Below, one piece after another: positions 1-8,766 of a stretch of 64,000 nt of DNA. Numbering within the stretch: position 1 is the first letter of the stretch; each line of letters opens with the position of its first letter. Under the pieces are notes generated by a model, which searched no databases, had not been told where the DNA came from, and saw only the letters and a program-made list of their open reading frames with translations. Source of the stretch: Endobacterium cereale (GTDB lineage Bacteria; Pseudomonadota; Alphaproteobacteria; Rhizobiales; Rhizobiaceae); the NCBI RefSeq assembly GCF_009617585.1, contig NZ_WIXI01000036.1:23072-87071 (forward strand), written 5' to 3'. The translations under genes were made by a program, and so were the position numbers.

Positions 1-68
1 GTAGAGGATGTAGGTCCTGATCAAAAGCATCACCTCGCCGAATTGCAGCGCATACGCTACAATTTCAC

Positions 69-352
69 ATGATCGAAATCCGGGAAACCGCAATCCATGC
101 GAATTGGTTTGCCCGACGCGGGGCGAGCGAGCCAAGGCCCGAATCAACACGCGTATCCGTCGCTTCTCACTTGGCGATGCCGGTGATGTAAAGCCTGTCG
201 GTAGCGCAATCGGCAGAATGCGGATCGACTACGACCCCGGTTATCGCGTCTATTCGTCAGTCAGGGGCAGGTTTTCATCACGCCCTTGTTGCGTAGCCTT
301 CAAGTTCGACGGCAAGGATGCTGTCCGGGTGTACTTCGAGCAATATGATTGA
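69..352 (+). pseudogene. HigB/RelE-like toxin remnant (frameshifted)
   Basis: The ATG at 69 opens a frame reading MIEIRETAIHANWFARRG, the usual start of the Gp49/HigB-type killer proteins. The frame is lost after about 18 residues. The continuation (RAKARINTRIRRFSLGDAG..DVKPVG....RIDYDPGYRVY) lies in the frame that ends at 352, so a one-base-type shift separates the two halves near 117-125. After GYRVY the expected C-terminal strand that closes the RelE fold (normally a run of V/L followed by a GGDK motif) is replaced by unrelated sequence. Family members are mRNA interferases paired with a downstream HTH antitoxin, which is also present here only as a stump. I infer an inactive toxin. Confidence 0.7.
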
Positions 353-363
353 GGTGGAGAGCA

Positions 364-531
364 ATGACTGAGCACCATGTAAAAAGGCCGTTGGCGCGCT
401 GCCCGTCTCACCCTGGCGCATTGCTGGCGGACATCAAGCCGGCCACAGGCAAGACCGAGGTCGAAATCGCCGCCTGCCATGCTGAGCGTGACGTCGATTT
501 TAGCAACATCCCGACACCGACCGTCGCATGA
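364..531 (+). pseudogene. HigA-family antitoxin N-terminal remnant
   Basis: A 55-codon frame starts 11 bases after the toxin remnant. It carries the N-terminal signature of HigA-type Xre antitoxins, RCPSHPGALLADIKPATGK followed by TEVEIA. Where the helix-turn-helix should follow (normally a stretch like LLGISRQHLYDIL), the sequence is unrelated and the frame stops at 531. The family is about 95-100 residues long, so roughly half is missing. It overlaps the start of the Nudix gene by four bases, probably the accidental result of the deletion. Toxin-then-antitoxin order supports a former higBA module. Confidence 0.65.
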
Positions 532-956
532 CCGTCTCGCATCCCCGCCCCGCTTCCTCCGCCATTCTCGAACGCGATGGCCGTTTCCTGCTGATCAGGC
601 GAATCAACCCGCCATCTGCCGACCTGTTCGCTTTCCCCGGCGGGCGCGGCGAACCGGGAGAAACACCGGCCGATACCGCCATGCGGGAATTTTTCGAGGA
701 AACCGGAATACCGGTGCGCGAACCTGAACTGTTTGCCACCTACGACCTGAAAACCGAATCGGAAGGCGGCGATATCCTCAGCCACTTCTTTCTCTCGGTG
801 TTTCTTGTTCAGGCCGACGAAGACATCGAAGCCGTTGCCGCCGATGATGCCGCCGATCCGGGCTGGTACACGGTGGATGAAATCCGCGCGCTGCCGGTTC
901 CGCCCAGCGTTCTCGAATGCGCCGAACGACTGGCGGCGCGGGTCGCAAAAGGCTAA
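528..956 (+). CDS. Nudix hydrolase
   Basis: A 142-residue single-domain Nudix protein. A complete Nudix box GX5EX7REUXEEXGU is visible at about residues 39-61 (G39, E45, R53-E54, E57-E58, G60), so the Mg-dependent pyrophosphohydrolase site is intact. Members hydrolyse nucleoside diphosphates linked to another moiety, and the substrate cannot be read from the sequence. The C-terminal PPSVLECAERLAARV helix is typical of short ADP-ribose/MutT-like enzymes. The gene follows a decayed toxin-antitoxin remnant and is followed after 57 bases by an exported TIGR02301 protein. The start at 528 overlaps the stop of the antitoxin stump; no better start is visible. Confidence 0.88.
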   Translation: MTVSHPRPASSAILERDGRFLLIRRINPPSADLFAFPGGRGEPGETPADTAMREFFEETGIPVREPELFATYDLKTESEGGDILSHFFLSVFLVQADEDIEAVAADDAADPGWYTVDEIRALPVPPSVLECAERLAARVAKG

Positions 957-1013
957 AAGACTGGCGAGTGGCCGCAGCAGATTCGCGGGCGGCGCCGCTA
1001 TTCCGGATCATCG

Positions 1014-1451
1014 ATGACGCCTCGCAAACGCCTTGTTACCGCCTGCCTTCTGGCCATGAGCCTGCCGCTTTCGGCCTCGCCCGCGCTGGCGCAGAAAAAG
1101 GCCGCGTCGCCTGCCCCGCCGGCCGCGACGGCACCGCCTGCGGAAAAGCCTGCGCCTTATGACGACCGGCTTTCAAGGCTTTCCGAAATTCTCGGCTCGG
1201 TGCATTACCTGCGCACGCTCTGTGGAGAACGTCAGTCGGGCTGGCGCACGTCCATGCAGAAACTGATTGATTCCGAGACGGCAAATGAGCCAAAACGGCG
1301 CGAGAGACTCACGGCAGCCTTCAATCGCGGCTACCGCTCGTTTGCCTCCGTGCACACGACCTGCACCCCGACCGCGCGCTCCGCGGAAGAGGCATACCGT
1401 GCCGAAGGAGCAACACTGGCTGCGGAAATCGCCGCTCGCTACGGAAATTAA
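1014..1451 (+). CDS. TIGR02301 family exported protein
   Basis: This 145-residue protein has a clear signal peptide (positive n-region MTPRKR, hydrophobic core, likely cleavage after ALA near residue 26), then an Ala/Pro-rich linker to about residue 48. A conserved helical domain of about 95 residues follows, containing LSEILGSVHYLRTLCG..... GWR and FNRGYRSFASVHTTCTPTA. The two cysteines fit a periplasmic disulfide. This matches the rhizobial TIGR02301 family, whose function is unknown. It lies directly downstream of the Nudix gene on the same strand. Confidence 0.8.
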   Translation: MTPRKRLVTACLLAMSLPLSASPALAQKKAASPAPPAATAPPAEKPAPYDDRLSRLSEILGSVHYLRTLCGERQSGWRTSMQKLIDSETANEPKRRERLTAAFNRGYRSFASVHTTCTPTARSAEEAYRAEGATLAAEIAARYGN

Positions 1452-1554
1452 GTGTTTATTTACCCGTTTCGCTCGCAAGCCGTGTCGTTTTGATAAAAGG
1501 CTGGTAATCTTGTTAACGCACCGGTAACACACTGGTGTCGGAAAGAGGATGATT

Positions 1555-1812
1555 ATGCAGACAGCCCGTAACGACATCGATGAGATGATTGTGCACGAAA
1601 AGATGCAGGTGGCGCTCGAATACCAGAACGAGGCGTGGGCCGATGGCCGTGCCGATGGTATCGAGCCGGAAATCATCGCAGATGCCGCCATTGCTCTTGC
1701 CATGCGCGAAACCATTCGCATGCACGGTGAAGCGGGCGCGGAAGCCATGTTGCAGTCGCTGCGCGAACGCATGCTGGCTGGTGAATTTTCACCGCAGCGC
1801 ATCATTCAGTAA
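1555..1812 (+). CDS. Conserved hypothetical protein, 85 aa
   Basis: A short, acidic, mostly helical protein (MQTARNDIDEMIVHEKMQ...). The ATG at 1555 is preferred over the one at 1549 because AGAGG at 1544-1548 then sits six bases upstream. There is no signal peptide or membrane segment, and a run of alanine-rich helix (IIADAAIALAMRETIRMHG) fills the middle. I do not recognise a named domain. Codon usage matches its neighbours and the frame is clean, so it is probably a real gene. Its neighbours are exported proteins of unknown role. Confidence 0.6.
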   Translation: MQTARNDIDEMIVHEKMQVALEYQNEAWADGRADGIEPEIIADAAIALAMRETIRMHGEAGAEAMLQSLRERMLAGEFSPQRIIQ

Positions 1813-1871
1813 GCGCAAGCATCAATTCTCATGTAAGATCGGGGCTTTCCAACAGGAACGCCAATACAGCC

Positions 1872-2588
1872 ATGCCCAACAGCCGTTTTTCCCGCACCCT
1901 GCTTGCCGTCGCGCTTACCGGCGCGACAGCCTTGACTCAGGCTCCTGCCGCCTTTGCCCTTTCGGGCATGGCACAGACAAAGCCCGTGGGTGCCCAGGGC
2001 ATTCAGCCGGCTGAAACGGCACCGTCGGTCAAGGGCACGGAAAACCAGCACAGTCAGGCGACACCGCCAGCCGCTGAACAACCTGCCGCCACGCCCGAGG
2101 CGGAAGGTGAAACCGAACAGGCCATCAAGGCTGAAATCATCCATGATTTCAGCAAGCTGCCGGAACCGGTACGCAAGCTGCGCGAGGCGATCGTCGAAGC
2201 CGCCGCCTCCGGTGATGTCGAACGCATGCGGCCTATCATGGATCCGGGCGCCAAGAAGACCGATGGTCCCGACCAGAACGAAGATCCGATCGAGACACTG
2301 AAGAGCTTTTCCGGCGATACCGAGGGCCTGGAAATCCTCGCCATCATGCTCGACCTGATGCAGACGGGCGTTGCCCGTATCGAGGCCGGCACGCCGGATG
2401 AAGTTTATGTCTGGCCCTATTTCGTCGGCAAGCCGCTGAACGAGCTGACGCCGCCGGAAAAGGTCGATCTTCTGCGCATCGTTACCGCCGGCGATCTCGC
2501 CGCCATGGACGAAGCGGGCGGCTATAATTTCTATCGCATCGGCATTTCGCCCGACGGCAAGTGGAAGTTCATCGTCAGCGGCGACTAA
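1872..2588 (+). CDS. Exported hypothetical protein with Pro/Ala linker
   Basis: A 238-residue protein. Residues 1-29 form a signal peptide (MPNSRFSRTLLAVALTGATA then ALTQAPAAFA), and about 30-85 is a Pro/Ala/Gln/Glu-rich disordered linker. From about 88 a folded domain begins (DFSKLPEPVRKLREAIVEAAASG). Its tail contains VYVWPYFVGKPLNELTPPE and ends ISPDGKWKFIVSGD, which resembles the compact periplasmic domain common in rhizobial hypothetical proteins. No catalytic motif is visible. It stands alone between the 85-aa gene and ygfZ. Function unknown. Confidence 0.72.
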   Translation: MPNSRFSRTLLAVALTGATALTQAPAAFALSGMAQTKPVGAQGIQPAETAPSVKGTENQHSQATPPAAEQPAATPEAEGETEQAIKAEIIHDFSKLPEPVRKLREAIVEAAASGDVERMRPIMDPGAKKTDGPDQNEDPIETLKSFSGDTEGLEILAIMLDLMQTGVARIEAGTPDEVYVWPYFVGKPLNELTPPEKVDLLRIVTAGDLAAMDEAGGYNFYRIGISPDGKWKFIVSGD

Positions 2589-2724
2589 GCAGCGCTGAGG
2601 CGAATTTTTCCGGGTGAGGCGCATGCTTGCCGCCGGGACACCTAAACCTTAACTCTAGGATAGCCTTCGACGCGCATTCGCTTGCGCGCGAACATTCCAT
2701 TTCCGATTCGTACGGGTGAAAATC

Positions 2725-3567
2725 ATGCCGTCAGCTTTCCTTTCCGATCGTGCCCTCCTCTCCGTCACAGGCAAGGATGCGGAGGATTTCCTCCACAATC
2801 TGATCACCACCGACATTGCCGGCCTACCGGAAGACGAGGCACGCCCTGGTGCACTTCTGACCCCTCAGGGCAAGATCCTCTTCGATTTCGTGATCTGGCG
2901 TGTCGAGGCAGGCTTCGCTATCGAAATCGACCACGCGCAGCGCGACGCTTTTGCGCGACGTCTGACCATGTACAAGCTGCGTGCCGCGGTCGATATCACC
3001 ATGAACGAAGACAGCGGTGTAACGGTCGCATGGCATGGCCAAACCTTGCCGGGCGGCGTCACCGATACCGCCTTCGCCAAGGCAGGCATCGCGCTGCAGC
3101 GTGCGTCCGGCAAACAGGAGGAAGGTGACGAGACTGCATATCAGGCCCTGCGCATAACCGCCGGACTTGCGGTATCGGGCCATGATTTTGCGTTGCAGGA
3201 TGCATTTCCGCATGATGTCCTGCTCGACAAGGATGGCGGGCTTTCCTTCCGCAAGGGATGTTATGTCGGCCAGGAAGTGGTGTCGCGCATGCAGCATCGC
3301 GGCACGGCGCGTCGTCGCGTGGTGATCGTGTCTGCCGCGCAGGACCTTCCCGCAGCCGGCACGGATATTCTGGCAGGTTCGAAACCGGTCGGCACGCTTG
3401 GTTCGACGGCAGGCGGCAATGGCCTCGCGATCGTTCGTATCGATCGTGTCGGCGATGCACTGGCGAGCGGCGTTCCTCTCACGGCAGCCGATATTGCGGT
3501 CTCGCTGACCCTGCCGGAATGGTCGGGCCTGTCGTTCCCGACAGGCGCGGAAGAGGCGGAAACGTGA
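2725..3567 (+). CDS. ygfZ: YgfZ/GcvT-like folate-binding protein
   Basis: A 280-residue protein of the YgfZ (COG0354) family, tetrahydrofolate-binding factors that support maturation of iron-sulfur enzymes. The diagnostic K-G-C-Y-x-G-Q-E motif is present as KGCYVGQE at residues 177-184, with the conserved cysteine. The N-terminus (LLSVTGKDAEDFLHNLITTDI) is typical of the aminomethyltransferase-like fold. I chose the ATG at 2725; an in-frame GTG at 2716 is also possible. The stop overlaps the GTG of the following HD gene (GTGA), so the two are translationally coupled. Confidence 0.88.
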   Translation: MPSAFLSDRALLSVTGKDAEDFLHNLITTDIAGLPEDEARPGALLTPQGKILFDFVIWRVEAGFAIEIDHAQRDAFARRLTMYKLRAAVDITMNEDSGVTVAWHGQTLPGGVTDTAFAKAGIALQRASGKQEEGDETAYQALRITAGLAVSGHDFALQDAFPHDVLLDKDGGLSFRKGCYVGQEVVSRMQHRGTARRRVVIVSAAQDLPAAGTDILAGSKPVGTLGSTAGGNGLAIVRIDRVGDALASGVPLTAADIAVSLTLPEWSGLSFPTGAEEAET

Positions 3568-4190
3568 GCGCTGGGCCCACGACCACCAAATCGGCACGCG
3601 CGTGGCAGCGCATGCTGTCCGGGCGCCGGCTTGATCTGCTCGATCCCTCGCCCATGGATGTGGAAATTTCCGATATCGCCCACGGGCTTGCCCGCGTTGC
3701 CCGATGGAACGGCCAGACACGCGGCGACCATGCCTATTCGGTGGCGCAGCATTCGCTCATCGTCGAGCAGGTGTTTGGCCTCGCTCAACCTGCTGCCACG
3801 CCGCAAGAGCGGCTGATGGCGCTGCTGCATGATGCCCCGGAATATGTGATTGGCGACATGATCTCACCATTCAAGGCCGTGGTCGGAGGCGGTTACAAAA
3901 CGGTCGAGGCGCGGCTGGAGGCTGCCATTCATCTGCGTTTCGGCCTGCCCGCGCATCCGACACGGGATTTAAAAACACGCATCAAGCGCGCCGATTCGAT
4001 TGCCGCCTTTTTCGAAGCGACGGAACTGGCCGGATTTTCACTGACCGAGGCCCGCAAGTTTTTCGGCGTGCCGAATGGCGTCACCAGAGACATGCTGATG
4101 ATAGAGCCGCTACCGGCGACCGAAGCACAACGGCGCTTTCAGGAGCGGTTCTCCGACATCGAATTGTCTCGCGGAACTGAAGCCCGATGA
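3564..4190 (+). CDS. HD-domain hydrolase, YfbR 5'-nucleotidase-like
   Basis: A 208-residue HD-superfamily protein starting at the GTG that overlaps the ygfZ stop. Metal ligands are visible: an early histidine in GDHAYSVAQH, the HD pair in HDAPEYVIGDM (about residues 89-90), and a later Asp in RADSIAAFFEA. The order and spacing match the YfbR/YGK1-like group that dephosphorylates deoxyribonucleoside 5'-monophosphates. The downstream gene also overlaps by four bases, making a ygfZ-HD-phosphatase operon. Exact substrate is inferred from family only. Longer in-frame starts upstream would lie inside ygfZ and are not credible. Confidence 0.85.
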   Translation: MSAGPTTTKSARAWQRMLSGRRLDLLDPSPMDVEISDIAHGLARVARWNGQTRGDHAYSVAQHSLIVEQVFGLAQPAATPQERLMALLHDAPEYVIGDMISPFKAVVGGGYKTVEARLEAAIHLRFGLPAHPTRDLKTRIKRADSIAAFFEATELAGFSLTEARKFFGVPNGVTRDMLMIEPLPATEAQRRFQERFSDIELSRGTEAR

Positions 4191-4735
4191 CCGCGATCAT
4201 CGTCTGTCCGCTGGCGAAGATCGCCGAACTGGCCGTGCGTCATGGCGCCCGGGAAATGGTCAGCCTGATTGCGGAAAAGCAGGATTTTCACCGGCCGGCC
4301 GTCATCTCTGCGGAGCGCCACCTCAAGCTTGCCATGAACGATATCACCTTTGCCGGCACCGGGAACCTGATCGCCCCGAACGAAGCGCATGTGGAACGAC
4401 TGATCGGCTTCATGCGTGAATGGGACAAAGGCTTTCCCCTTGTCGTGCATTGCTGGATGGGCGTGTCCCGATCACCGGCCGCGGCATTGATTGCAGCCCT
4501 TGCCGTTTCGCCTGAAGAGGATGAATTCGAACTGACTGCCCGCCTTCGGACGGTCGCGCCGCACGCAACGCCGAACGCACGCCTTGTGGAAATCGGTGAT
4601 CGCATTTTGCAGCGCCAAGGGCGACTGGTTGCAGCCGTCAAAGGCATCGGCCGCGGTGCCGATACGGATGGCACGGTGTCGTTCCTGCTGCCGCTCAATC
4701 TGGCCGAAAAAACAGCGCGGACAGCAGAAAACTGA
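4187..4735 (+). CDS. Tyrosine-phosphatase-superfamily protein
   Basis: A 182-residue protein with the CX5R phosphatase loop at residues 89-95 (HCWMGVSRS). The loop is followed by a helix of small residues as in dual-specificity/tyrosine phosphatases. An Asp-rich segment MNDITFAGTG at 50-59 could supply the general acid. There is no signal peptide, so it should be cytosolic. It overlaps the HD gene by four bases (ATGA) and closes the ygfZ operon. Similar rhizobial proteins are annotated only as tyrosine phosphatase family protein, with protein or small-molecule substrate unknown. Confidence 0.82.
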   Translation: MTAIIVCPLAKIAELAVRHGAREMVSLIAEKQDFHRPAVISAERHLKLAMNDITFAGTGNLIAPNEAHVERLIGFMREWDKGFPLVVHCWMGVSRSPAAALIAALAVSPEEDEFELTARLRTVAPHATPNARLVEIGDRILQRQGRLVAAVKGIGRGADTDGTVSFLLPLNLAEKTARTAEN

Positions 4736-4879
4736 GTATTTATATGGTTTTATGTAATATTACTAAAAACATATAGGACGGTTGACGTTCATCAATTTTG
4801 CTCCAATTAGACGGTTCGCGGCAATGATGCGACAGGATGCGCGTTGCCCTTCAGCGACCAAAAGGAGCATATCGCCGAA

Positions 4880-5740
4880 ATGGATCAGGCATCGGAATTC
4901 GTCGTCGCAACGCGGGCAGCACTCGCCCAGCTCAGCGCTCTCGCCGTGCAATATTCCTTTTCCGTCGTCGGTGCCATCCTTCTGCTTGTCCTCGGCTGGC
5001 TGGCGGCCGGCATTTTCAGCCGCTGGGCACGCAACGGCCTTGGCCGCATTCACGGTATTGATGCGACGCTTGCGCAGTTTTTCTCCAATATCATCCGCTA
5101 CGCTATTCTGGTCATCGTCGTCGTCATGGTGCTCGGCCAGTTCGGTGTACAGACGGCGTCGGTGCTCGCCGCCCTTGGCGCGATCGGCCTAGCGGTTGGT
5201 CTTGCGCTTCAGGGCACGCTGCAGAACATTGCCGCCGGCATCATGCTTCTCGTGCTGCGCCCCTTCCGTGTGGGAGAATCGATCGAAACCAGCAGCGTCA
5301 ACGGCACTGTGATCGATGTTGGCCTGTTCGCGACCGAGCTTCGCACAGCCGAGGGCGTCTATCGCCTGGCGCCGAACTCGACACTGTGGAACGTGCCGAT
5401 CACCAATTACAGCCGCCTGGACAAGCGCCGCAACGACATCAGCGTGTCGACCAGCGAGAAGATAGACATCGCCCGCGCCGAAAAGCTGCTGTACGATCTG
5501 GTGGCCGCAGACGGCCGGGTGCTGAAGGCCCCTGCCCCCACCACATTCGTATCCGATTTCAGCGATGGCTCGGCAACCGTCACGGTGCGCTATTGGGCGA
5601 AAAGCGGCGATTGGTTCAATGTCAGCCGTGAACTTTCAAAGGCCGTGAAGCTGACATTCGACGAACAGAAAACAAAAGAACTTCCTTCCCAGACTGACAA
5701 ACATGCGCCGGATGGCGAGAGCGGACCTTCGGCGGTCTGA
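4880..5740 (+). CDS. Small-conductance mechanosensitive channel (MscS family)
   Basis: A 286-residue MscS-type channel of the inner membrane. Three membrane segments are visible: one at about 25-46 (SVVGAILLLVLGWLAAGIF), a second beginning ..IIRYAILVIVVVMVLGQFG, and the pore-lining third, Gly/Ala-rich helix (LAALGAIGLAVGLALQGTL). A beta domain follows with the signature RPFRVGESIE and LAPNSTLWNVPITNYS. The ATG at 4880 is chosen because AAAGGAG ends 12 bases upstream; a TTG at 4844 would add 12 residues. The preceding 140 bases are AT-rich and likely hold the promoter. A strong terminator follows at 5783. Confidence 0.9.
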   Translation: MDQASEFVVATRAALAQLSALAVQYSFSVVGAILLLVLGWLAAGIFSRWARNGLGRIHGIDATLAQFFSNIIRYAILVIVVVMVLGQFGVQTASVLAALGAIGLAVGLALQGTLQNIAAGIMLLVLRPFRVGESIETSSVNGTVIDVGLFATELRTAEGVYRLAPNSTLWNVPITNYSRLDKRRNDISVSTSEKIDIARAEKLLYDLVAADGRVLKAPAPTTFVSDFSDGSATVTVRYWAKSGDWFNVSRELSKAVKLTFDEQKTKELPSQTDKHAPDGESGPSAV

Positions 5741-5782
5741 CCGCCGAATTCGCCCTCGGGCGTATGCAGTCGTAGGAAAGAA

Positions 5783-5827
5783 GCAGCGGGCGGGTTTCAC
5801 GAGGAAACCCGCCCGCTGCCGTTTTAT
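5783..5827 (+). terminator. Rho-independent terminator after mscS-like gene
   Basis: A perfect 15-bp inverted repeat (arms 5783-5797 and 5805-5819, GC-rich with an AAACCCGCCCGCTGC right arm) with a seven-base loop, followed by CGTTTTATA. It lies 43 bases after the MscS stop. Confidence 0.85.
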
Positions 5828-5955
5828 ACTTGATAATGCTCAATATTGTCACAATCCGGCATCGTTTGCCTTGCTCATGCCGCAACATATGCGATTAAAA
5901 GACTTTCGTGTTTTTTGTATCGGCGCCTGTCCGAACACATAGAGGTCACCGCATC

Positions 5956-8766
5956 GTGCTGCCCTTCTTTCCTTTTATCATCTTCGTGCTGGTCGTCATC
6001 GGCCTTGCCCTGCAGCGTAACATGGCCAAACGGGTCGACCGGCTGGAGAAGGAAGTGAAGGCGCTGCAGGCGCGCATTACCGGCATGACACTGGCGGCAC
6101 CGTTGACAGAGGCGGCAGGGCAAGCCGCTCGGATTGAACCGATTGCCGAGTCCCCGGCTACCGACGAAAAACAGGCAATGCCTCCCCAGGAGATGCTGGC
6201 AGAACCGCAGGTCGCGGCAATGGCGTCCGATGCAGAAACGCCTGTCATTCAGGAAACCGTTGCATCTGCGGCTGACGCGACGCCTGCCCCGCCCGTCGTT
6301 GCAGCGGCACCGCAACCGGAAGAACGCGAGAGTCTTGAAAGCTGGCTCGGCGCCCGCTGGGCCGTCTGGGTTGGCGGCGTGGCCCTGGCCTTCGGTGGCC
6401 TCTTCCTCGTCAAATACACGATCGAGGCCGGCCTGCTTGGCCCCGCCGCGCGGCTCAGCCTCGCCATGCTGTTCGGCCTTGTGCTGATGGCCGGCGGCGA
6501 ACTGATACGCCGTCGCGCCATGCCGGACCTGTCCGACCGTTTTGGCAACGCGATGATCCCCGGCGCACTGACGGCTGCAGGCTCAGTGACGCTGATGGGA
6601 GCCGTCTGGGCTTTCTACGCCGTTTATGGCTTCATCGGCCCGACGCCCGCCTTCCTGGCCTTGGCACTCGTCTCTTTCGCAACGATCGCGCTGTCGCTGC
6701 TGCATGGCCAGGCGCTGGCGGGTCTTGGCCTGCTCGCCTCACTGGTCACGCCAGCGCTCGTCTCCACCGAGAACCCCAGCGCCAATGCGCTGTTCGGCTT
6801 CCTCGCGCTGGTCTGGCTCGCCGTCAACGCCGCCTCGCGTTTCCGCCAGTGGACGGTCGTGCCGACGCTTGCCAATGTCGGTCTGGGCCTCTGGTCCGTG
6901 GCTTACCTTGCCGGCTCCGCGCGTGATGCAAGCATGGTTCAGCCGACCCTGACACTGTTGGTCATGCTGGCCGGAACCGCGTTCTATTGGCCCGGCCGCT
7001 ACGCTGGCCTGATTGGCCCTGAGAAAGCGGGCATATCCGCGATTCTCGGCCGCATGCCGCTGCAGACCACCCTCTCCGTTTCGCTGGTCACGGTGTTCTT
7101 TGCGCTGGCCATGCTTGGATCGGAGCCGAAGGGGGCCTTCGATCTTCTTGCCTGCGCATCGGTGCTTCTGGCAGCGCTCGCAGCATTCGGTGCCTTGCGC
7201 GCCTATGCCGTCTGGCCCGCCATACTGGCGGCCGTGGGGGCTGTGCTCGGCATGGCCGTCATCGCCGCCAATGCGCTGGATACCGTTGCCACTTTGCTCG
7301 ACGGACAGCCAATCACCACGACAACAGCACCAGTGGAACCGCATGTCTGGGTCTATCTGCTGCTCGCTGCCGTCTTCCCTGCCTGCGGCTTCGCTTTCCT
7401 CGCACGCTTCCGAAAGAGCGAGCCAGACTTTTCCAAAATCTGGGCGTTGCTGATGCCGGTTGTACCGGTGGCGATCGCCACGATCAGCTTCTTCAATTTC
7501 GGCAATCTCACCCGCGACTGGACGCACGGGTTCTACGGCGTCGCCCTTGGTCTTGCCCTGCTCGCCGGTGCCGAGTGGCTGTTCCGCCGCAGCGACGAGG
7601 CGGAAGAAGGCAGGATCGACTGGCCGGCCAACCTGCTGGTGGCTGGTTCCTTTGCCGGTTTCACGCTGGCGCTGCACACGCTGACCAATGGCATCGTCAC
7701 CACCATTGCGCTGTCGCTTCTCGGCTTCCTCTATGTGCTCGCCATGCGCATCCGCGCATGGCCATCGCTGCCGTGGATGATGGCAGCCGCCACGATGATC
7801 GTCTTCGGCCGGATCGCCTGGGAGCCGACTATCATCGGCGCCAACAGCCTTGGCACGATGCCTTTCTTCAACGCACTGCTGCCGGGCTACGGTATCCCCA
7901 CCCTGCTCGCCATCGCTTCCGCATGGATGCTGCGCAACTCGGACGATCTGCGCATCCGCAACATCATGCAGGCGCTTGCCTCGCTGTCGGCGCTGATCAC
8001 TATTTCCGTTCTCGTGCGCCACGCCATGAATGGCGGCACGCTGGAAACCACTGTGCCGACGCTTGGCGAACAGTCGATCTATACGCTGATCACGGTCGGC
8101 TTCTCCGGCATATTGATGATGCTGGACCTGAAATCGCCGAGCCCCGTTTTCCGTTACGGGTCGATGATCGCAGGTGTGCTCGCCACCGCCAATGTACTGT
8201 TGCTGCATCTCATCGGCCTCAACCCTTATTTTACCGGCGAAGGCACAGGCCCCTGGCCGTTCTTCAACCTTCTGCTTCTGGGTTACCTGATGCCGGCTCT
8301 GGCCTATGCATTCGTGGCTTATCTCGCCCGCGAGCGCCGGCCGATGCCTTACGTGCTGATGCTGGCGATCTCCGGCGGGGTGCTCGGTTTTGCCTGGGCC
8401 ACGCTCTCGGTCCGTCGCTTCTGGCAGGGCGAGAACATCGCCGATTGGAAAGGTTTCCTGGCCAGCGAGACCTATACCTATTCGGTGGTCTGGCTGTTGA
8501 TCGGCATCGTTCTTCTCGTCCTCGGCTCGCGCTTCAACCAGCGTTCATTGCGACTTGCCTCGGCGGCACTGGTTCTCGTTGCCGTGCTGAAAGTGTTTCT
8601 GATCGACATGTCGAACCTTGAAGGCATCCTTCGGGCACTTTCCTTCATGGGGCTTGGTGCGGTGCTGATCGGCATCGGGCTTTTCTACCAGCGGATTCTG
8701 ATGAAGAAGGATGGCAATAAACGCCCAGTCGATTCTGCCAGCGCACCGGAAGGAACCATTTCGTGA
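5956..8766 (+). CDS. DUF2339 multi-pass membrane protein
   Basis: A very large (936-residue) inner-membrane protein of the DUF2339 family. The N-terminus is one hydrophobic helix (LPFFPFIIFVLVVIGLAL) followed by a short coiled coil (KRVDRLEKEVKALQARI) and an Ala/Pro/Glu-rich linker to about residue 130. Then comes the family signature ESLESWLGARWAVWVGGVAL and more than twenty further membrane helices to the end. The GTG at 5956 is preferred because AGAGG stands ten bases upstream; a GTG at 5908 would add 16 residues. The stop overlaps the GTG of the next HD gene (GTGA). Function unknown; transport or envelope roles are only guesses. Confidence 0.85.
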   Translation: MLPFFPFIIFVLVVIGLALQRNMAKRVDRLEKEVKALQARITGMTLAAPLTEAAGQAARIEPIAESPATDEKQAMPPQEMLAEPQVAAMASDAETPVIQETVASAADATPAPPVVAAAPQPEERESLESWLGARWAVWVGGVALAFGGLFLVKYTIEAGLLGPAARLSLAMLFGLVLMAGGELIRRRAMPDLSDRFGNAMIPGALTAAGSVTLMGAVWAFYAVYGFIGPTPAFLALALVSFATIALSLLHGQALAGLGLLASLVTPALVSTENPSANALFGFLALVWLAVNAASRFRQWTVVPTLANVGLGLWSVAYLAGSARDASMVQPTLTLLVMLAGTAFYWPGRYAGLIGPEKAGISAILGRMPLQTTLSVSLVTVFFALAMLGSEPKGAFDLLACASVLLAALAAFGALRAYAVWPAILAAVGAVLGMAVIAANALDTVATLLDGQPITTTTAPVEPHVWVYLLLAAVFPACGFAFLARFRKSEPDFSKIWALLMPVVPVAIATISFFNFGNLTRDWTHGFYGVALGLALLAGAEWLFRRSDEAEEGRIDWPANLLVAGSFAGFTLALHTLTNGIVTTIALSLLGFLYVLAMRIRAWPSLPWMMAAATMIVFGRIAWEPTIIGANSLGTMPFFNALLPGYGIPTLLAIASAWMLRNSDDLRIRNIMQALASLSALITISVLVRHAMNGGTLETTVPTLGEQSIYTLITVGFSGILMMLDLKSPSPVFRYGSMIAGVLATANVLLLHLIGLNPYFTGEGTGPWPFFNLLLLGYLMPALAYAFVAYLARERRPMPYVLMLAISGGVLGFAWATLSVRRFWQGENIADWKGFLASETYTYSVVWLLIGIVLLVLGSRFNQRSLRLASAALVLVAVLKVFLIDMSNLEGILRALSFMGLGAVLIGIGLFYQRILMKKDGNKRPVDSASAPEGTIS

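Noticed and set aside
104..352. 82-codon frame as an intact small gene
   Set aside because: Its start is internal to a HigB-like sequence whose true N-terminus lies in another frame from 69, so it is part of a pseudogene.
6739..8208. 489-codon open frame on the minus strand
   Set aside because: It is the antisense shadow of the GC-rich DUF2339 gene; composition is Arg/Gln/His-rich with no domain and no ribosome site.
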